Both the position numbers and the translations under genes were made by a program. Below, in pieces: positions 60,077-64,000 of a stretch of DNA of 64,000 bases. Source of the stretch: Acestrorhynchus altus (Eukaryota > Chordata > Actinopteri > Characiformes > Acestrorhynchidae); assembly GCA_034509495.1 (NCBI GenBank), contig CM067507.1, positions 26,402,385 to 26,466,384 on the forward strand, in the 5' to 3' direction. Position 1 is the first letter of the stretch, and each line of letters begins with the position of its first letter. The notes below the pieces were generated by a model that worked only from the letters and a program-made list of their open reading frames with translations, did no database searches and was not told the origin of the DNA.

Positions 60077-63000
60077 ATGTTTCCTTTGCTCAGCCTTGTG
60101 TTTGGCATCATAGCCGTGCTTCTCATCTTGCCACACAGAAGCGAACAGTCCTGTCTAATATCTGTTGACCAGTGCACTGCTGACTGCAAAGGCCTTCGAC
60201 TGCAGCGTGTCCCTGTGGAGGACTTGCCTCCCTCTCTGGAGATGGTAGATCTTTCCTATAATATGATTCACATCATCCAGAACTTAGACTTTGCTGGACT
60301 GCCTCTCCTGCGTGTTCTCAGTCTTCAGGTCAACAATATTTCTGTGATTGAGGATGAAGCATTTCAGAATAATCCACTACTGGAAGATTTGAATATCTTC
60401 AACAACTCACTAACAGCCATCCCATCAAAAGCCCTTACGCCACTTATCAGTCTACAATCTTTAGAAATGTCAAATAATCTCTACACTGTGGCAACTCTGG
60501 ACGATGTGTTTTTGAATTTCAGGAACCTCAAAGTACTATCCATGGGTGGTCCCATTCTTAGTATGTTGAAAAAAGGAGATCTTAATCCAATACAGAATGT
60601 ATCTCTGGAGAAATTTGCGATTAAAACAGGCTCTAGTCTGGATGTTTATGAACCAGGGTATCTGAAGAACTTACAGACAAAAAATATGTGGCTGGATATG
60701 GCCATAGATAACAGAACTTCTGCACTCCCTATGATATTAAAAGACCTCGCGAACAAAACATTCAGTGTTCTCCGTTTTCGTAATCTCTTTGAGTTCAAGT
60801 ACTATACTGACAAAGAGGATATTTTCTTTGGCTTGAGGTATATAAACTCCCAGTATCTGATGTTTCATCGAGGTAAATTCAACGAGGAGCTCCTGAGAAT
60901 GGTACTTGTGAATTTACAAAAAAGTCCTATTAAATTTCTTGGACTTTTTTTCATTGACTTTGCCCGATCACAGACATTTGTGAACACTGGGCAGGCATCC
61001 AGTGTGACAAATCTAGAGCTGGAAATGTTACTTCTCTCGTAAGTATCGTAACTGGCTTCAACACACAAATGAGTGGGCAAAATAATACAACTATTATCAA
61101 TATTTAAAGACATTTTTGCTAAACAGTATTTATCAATATTTTGACATGCAGAACAACATACTTGAAACAACATACTATATTGGCAAATTCTTTAAACTTT
61201 TGTCCAAATACACTCGCATACTCGAGTACATACAGTTATGCTCTTTGTAATTAAATGTGTTGATTGATATTGTTTAGGCACTGCTGATATCCACAATATG
61301 CTCAGAAAAAGTATATTGTGTATCACGGTAACAAAAATTGTAATATATTGCCCACCCTTACTCCAATTATTCTTAATATCTCATTGTTATAGTGACATGA
61401 CAATTCAGTCTTTTATCCATGTCTGTTTATCAGGGACATCAGCAACCCAGACATCCTCCGATTTGACTGGCGGTTTACGTGGTTTAACAAGATCCGTCAC
61501 CTGCGCATACACAATGTCAACTTCAACTCTGTGCCATGTGATGCATGGGAAGAAATGAAAGGTGTTGAAATCCTGGATGTCTCCAAAAACCAGCTGAAGG
61601 ACAAATATCTTTTTAACCAGCAATGTGACTACAGAGAAACAATGCCATCGCTTCACACGTTTAACCTCAGCAGTAATCAGCTGACCAGCCTCAGTTCTTT
61701 TGCTTCTCTTGCTGGGGAGTTCACACGCCTGCGAACAATTGACATCAGTTACAATCTGCTGGGTTCTGAAGGTAACAACATGTGCTCTTGGAAACAAAAC
61801 ATCACTACTGTCATTGCCAACCATAACACATTAGTTATTGACAGCTTCAAATGTCTCCCTACTTCCACATTGTACCTTGATCTCTCGTACTGTAATCTAG
61901 ACCAGTTAGACATGCAGTACTTTGAGAAAGCCATTGGTCTGAAGGAACTATACCTCAGTGGAAACAAGATCAAATTCATTCCCTCTGATTGGAGGAGCCC
62001 TAATTTGAAGTCACTGGCCTTGGACGGGAACTCGTTTGGACTTATTAGTATGAGTTCTTTTAAGGGAATGCCTGATTTGGAGCAACTGAGGGCAGGAAAC
62101 AACCCTTACCACTGTACCTGTGATCTCCACACTTTCATACAGGAAACTACTGTCAAGGGTAAAGTCCAAATCACAGACTGGCCAGGGAACTACAAGTGTT
62201 ATTACCCAGCAGACCTGCTTAATACAATGGTATCTAAGTTTTTCCCAGGTCATGTAGCCTGCGATATCAGACTTGTCATCGTTATCTCTGTAGTCACCAC
62301 TGCCGTTTTTGTGCTGGCCATCATGCTGATATGCTATTTTTTTAATATACCCTGGTATGCTAAAGCTACATACCAAATCATCAGAGCCAAGTACAGGGCT
62401 CGAAAAGGAGTTGACCTGACTGCAGACTATGCGTTTCATGCCTTTGTCTCATATAGCCACTCAGATGCCGATTGGGTGAGAGACAAGCTGCTGCCTTGTC
62501 TGGAAACTTGCAGACCTCCTTACCGGATTTGCATTCATGAAAGAGACTTCATGCCAGGAAAATGGATCATTGACAACATAATTGAGAACATTGAAAACAG
62601 TCAAAAGGTATGTATAAGAACATAACAAATGGATTATTTGATTACAAAATGTTAAAAGTACAATGCCCTAAATTGTGAAAGCCAAATGATCAGTCATCTA
62701 GGAACATCTAGGAAATTTTAGATTATTAGTTGTTAGAGATGTCTAGATGTTTCTAACTGCCAGGTTCCATGGACAGGGGCCACTCGTGCCAATCTTGTAC
62801 TTTTGCAACACATGCTAACATCCCCTTTCTTGTTTTGAGGTTATCTTTGTGCTGTCGCAGCACTTTGTGAACAGTGAGTGGTGCAACTACGAACTCTACT
62901 TTGCCCAGCAACGTGCTATTGGCAAGACCATAAGGGATGTCATCCTGGTCCTCAAGGAGCCCATTGATCCAAAATCTCTGCCCAGCAAGTACTGTAAACT

Positions 63001-63325
63001 CAAAAAGATGCTGAATACAAAAACATATCTGGAGTGGCCTGATCAACCTAATCAGCAAGTATTCTTCTGGACCCAACTGAGAAGCGTCCTGGGAAAACCC
63101 ACTCTCATAAGAAACCAGTCAGTCACTGAGAACAGACGTGTCTCCAGGCGGAACAGTATGTCCATGATTGAGCTTCCAGAGGAGAACCAGAGGCCTGCAA
63201 ATGATGAACCTAAAATGGATCCAGATTCCAGAGCAGAGGTCAAACCTCAGAGCATAGCAGGGGCTGAAGGTCCTCCAGAGAGAAATTCAGAGAAATATAG
63301 TCTCCACACATCACTGGGACATTAG
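60077..63325 (+). CDS. Toll-like receptor of the TLR1/TLR2 subfamily (tlr18/tlr25-like)
   Basis: Three coding exons: 60077-61038, 61434-62607, 62840-63325. They sum to 2622 nt (873 aa plus stop). Phases agree (2 then 0) and both introns are GT-AG. The ATG at 60077 follows an acceptor at 60055 and opens a signal peptide (~1-25). Then come an LRR ectodomain (~45-540), an LRRCT with CTCDLHTF, a membrane span (~598-622) and a TIR domain (~651-795). The TIR shows box 1 AFVSYSHSD, box 2/BB loop RDFMPGKW (the Pro of TLR2 retained) and box 3 FFW (~787). A complete BB-loop Pro suggests MyD88-type signalling competence (family knowledge). The match is to the TLR1/2/6/14/18/25 branch; tlr18 or tlr25 is likeliest for a fish, but I cannot separate them. 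An extra ~80-residue tail follows the TIR. Intron 2 interrupts the TIR domain just after the BB loop region. Confidence 0.92.
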
Positions 63326-64000
63326 CCTAAGCTTAAATGGGCTATGGTTAGGTTTGTTGTAATGATTGTGTACCACAGTATAGAGTATCTCAGCACAGAC
63401 TGTTCTGGGTAAAATATCTTTGTTGCTGTACACCAGGCAGGCAGAGTTGAGAATCTCATAATAATGACAGTGTGTTGATGCTTTGGTCTTTAAGCCTGTC
63501 TGTCAGCAGCAGCATTGAGACAGGAGTCTTAAGCTCTCTGTGGTTAGATGGAGCTACAGCTGGGATTGACAGTAGTGAGGCTCAACACCATGAGAGCTGT
63601 AGCCCACAACACAATTGTAAGTAAAACAACCAACCTGAGTGATTTGAGACGAGGCATAAGGCCAACTATTATCCTTAACACAGTGCCTTATTCAATGAAA
63701 TGGAAGATCATTCCATCGCTGCTTGCCCAAAACAAAAATTACATGTTTTTCAGATTGAATCACATGATATATAGCTAGTGATTTAGTCTGATTCTCTTCA
63801 TTCAGTGTTCTATAAGCATAAACTCCATGAAACAAGTTTGATTCAGTTGTAAAACTGCACACCTGTTTTGTTTTCCATAGAACATGATTATACAGGCTTT
63901 TCGTGATACATACTCCGCTGATAATGATTCATATTTACAGCAAACGTAACTGACTAGGATTGCAGAACTGAGTGACATGATAAACAACCATAAAGCCAAC
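63326..64000 (+). other. TLR 3' UTR / downstream DNA
   Basis: No canonical AATAAA follows the TLR stop before the window ends, so the 3' end is probably outside or uses a variant signal. No further exon is recognisable. Confidence 0.4.

Noticed and set aside
61405..62439. Minus-strand frames of 102-142 codons over the TLR gene
   Set aside because: Antisense shadows of exons 1-2 of the TLR; no recognisable domain.

Overview
This is a 64-kb piece of a vertebrate nuclear genome, almost certainly from a teleost fish. It is AT-rich and has split genes with GT-AG introns. It also carries long dinucleotide microsatellites, decayed Tc1-like transposons, fish-type tRNA-derived SINEs, and remnants of non-LTR and Ty3/gypsy retrotransposons. 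No bacterial, plasmid or viral gene organisation is visible. The species cannot be fixed from the sequence alone.

Three protein-coding genes can be read with confidence, all on the + strand. (1) A LINGO-family gene, best matched to LINGO4. It has one coding exon (21291-23114, 607 aa) and at least one and probably two upstream non-coding exons (20852-20962; candidate 11280-11522). (2) Semaphorin 7A (sema7a): 14 coding exons from 29046 to 42923, with splice phases that agree throughout, giving a 637-residue sema-PSI-Ig protein with a GPI-anchor signal. (3) A Toll-like receptor of the TLR1/TLR2 subfamily (tlr18/tlr25-like): three coding exons from 60077 to 63325, 873 residues, with LRRs, one membrane span and a complete TIR domain. 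All three products act at the cell surface. LINGO and semaphorin 7A belong to axon-growth biology and the TLR to innate immunity. Nothing in the sequence shows that they work together.

Layout: 1-11 kb is gene-free and full of repeat remnants (SINE-like copy, compound microsatellite, minus-strand LINE reverse transcriptase, Tc1 piece, gypsy integrase). 11-25 kb is the lingo4 locus; its putative first intron holds a diverged tandem duplication. 25-28.7 kb is repetitive intergenic DNA with a two-length-unit minisatellite and an inverted repeat. 28.8-44.5 kb is sema7a; its introns contain a 145-bp near-perfect hairpin, two SINEs, a ~1-kb Tc1-like element and a TG tract that abuts a splice acceptor. 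44.6-60 kb is intergenic, with SINE and LINE ends, a CpG-rich promoter-like block at ~53 kb, and two Tc1-like elements. 60-63.3 kb is the TLR gene.

I found no clearly new multi-gene system. The most notable unexplained signals are the hairpin in sema7a intron 1, the TG-repeat splice acceptor of sema7a exon 8, the extended cytoplasmic tail of the TLR, the degraded tandem duplication downstream of the putative lingo4 first exon, and the CpG-rich block at ~53 kb with a possible unidentified gene start.
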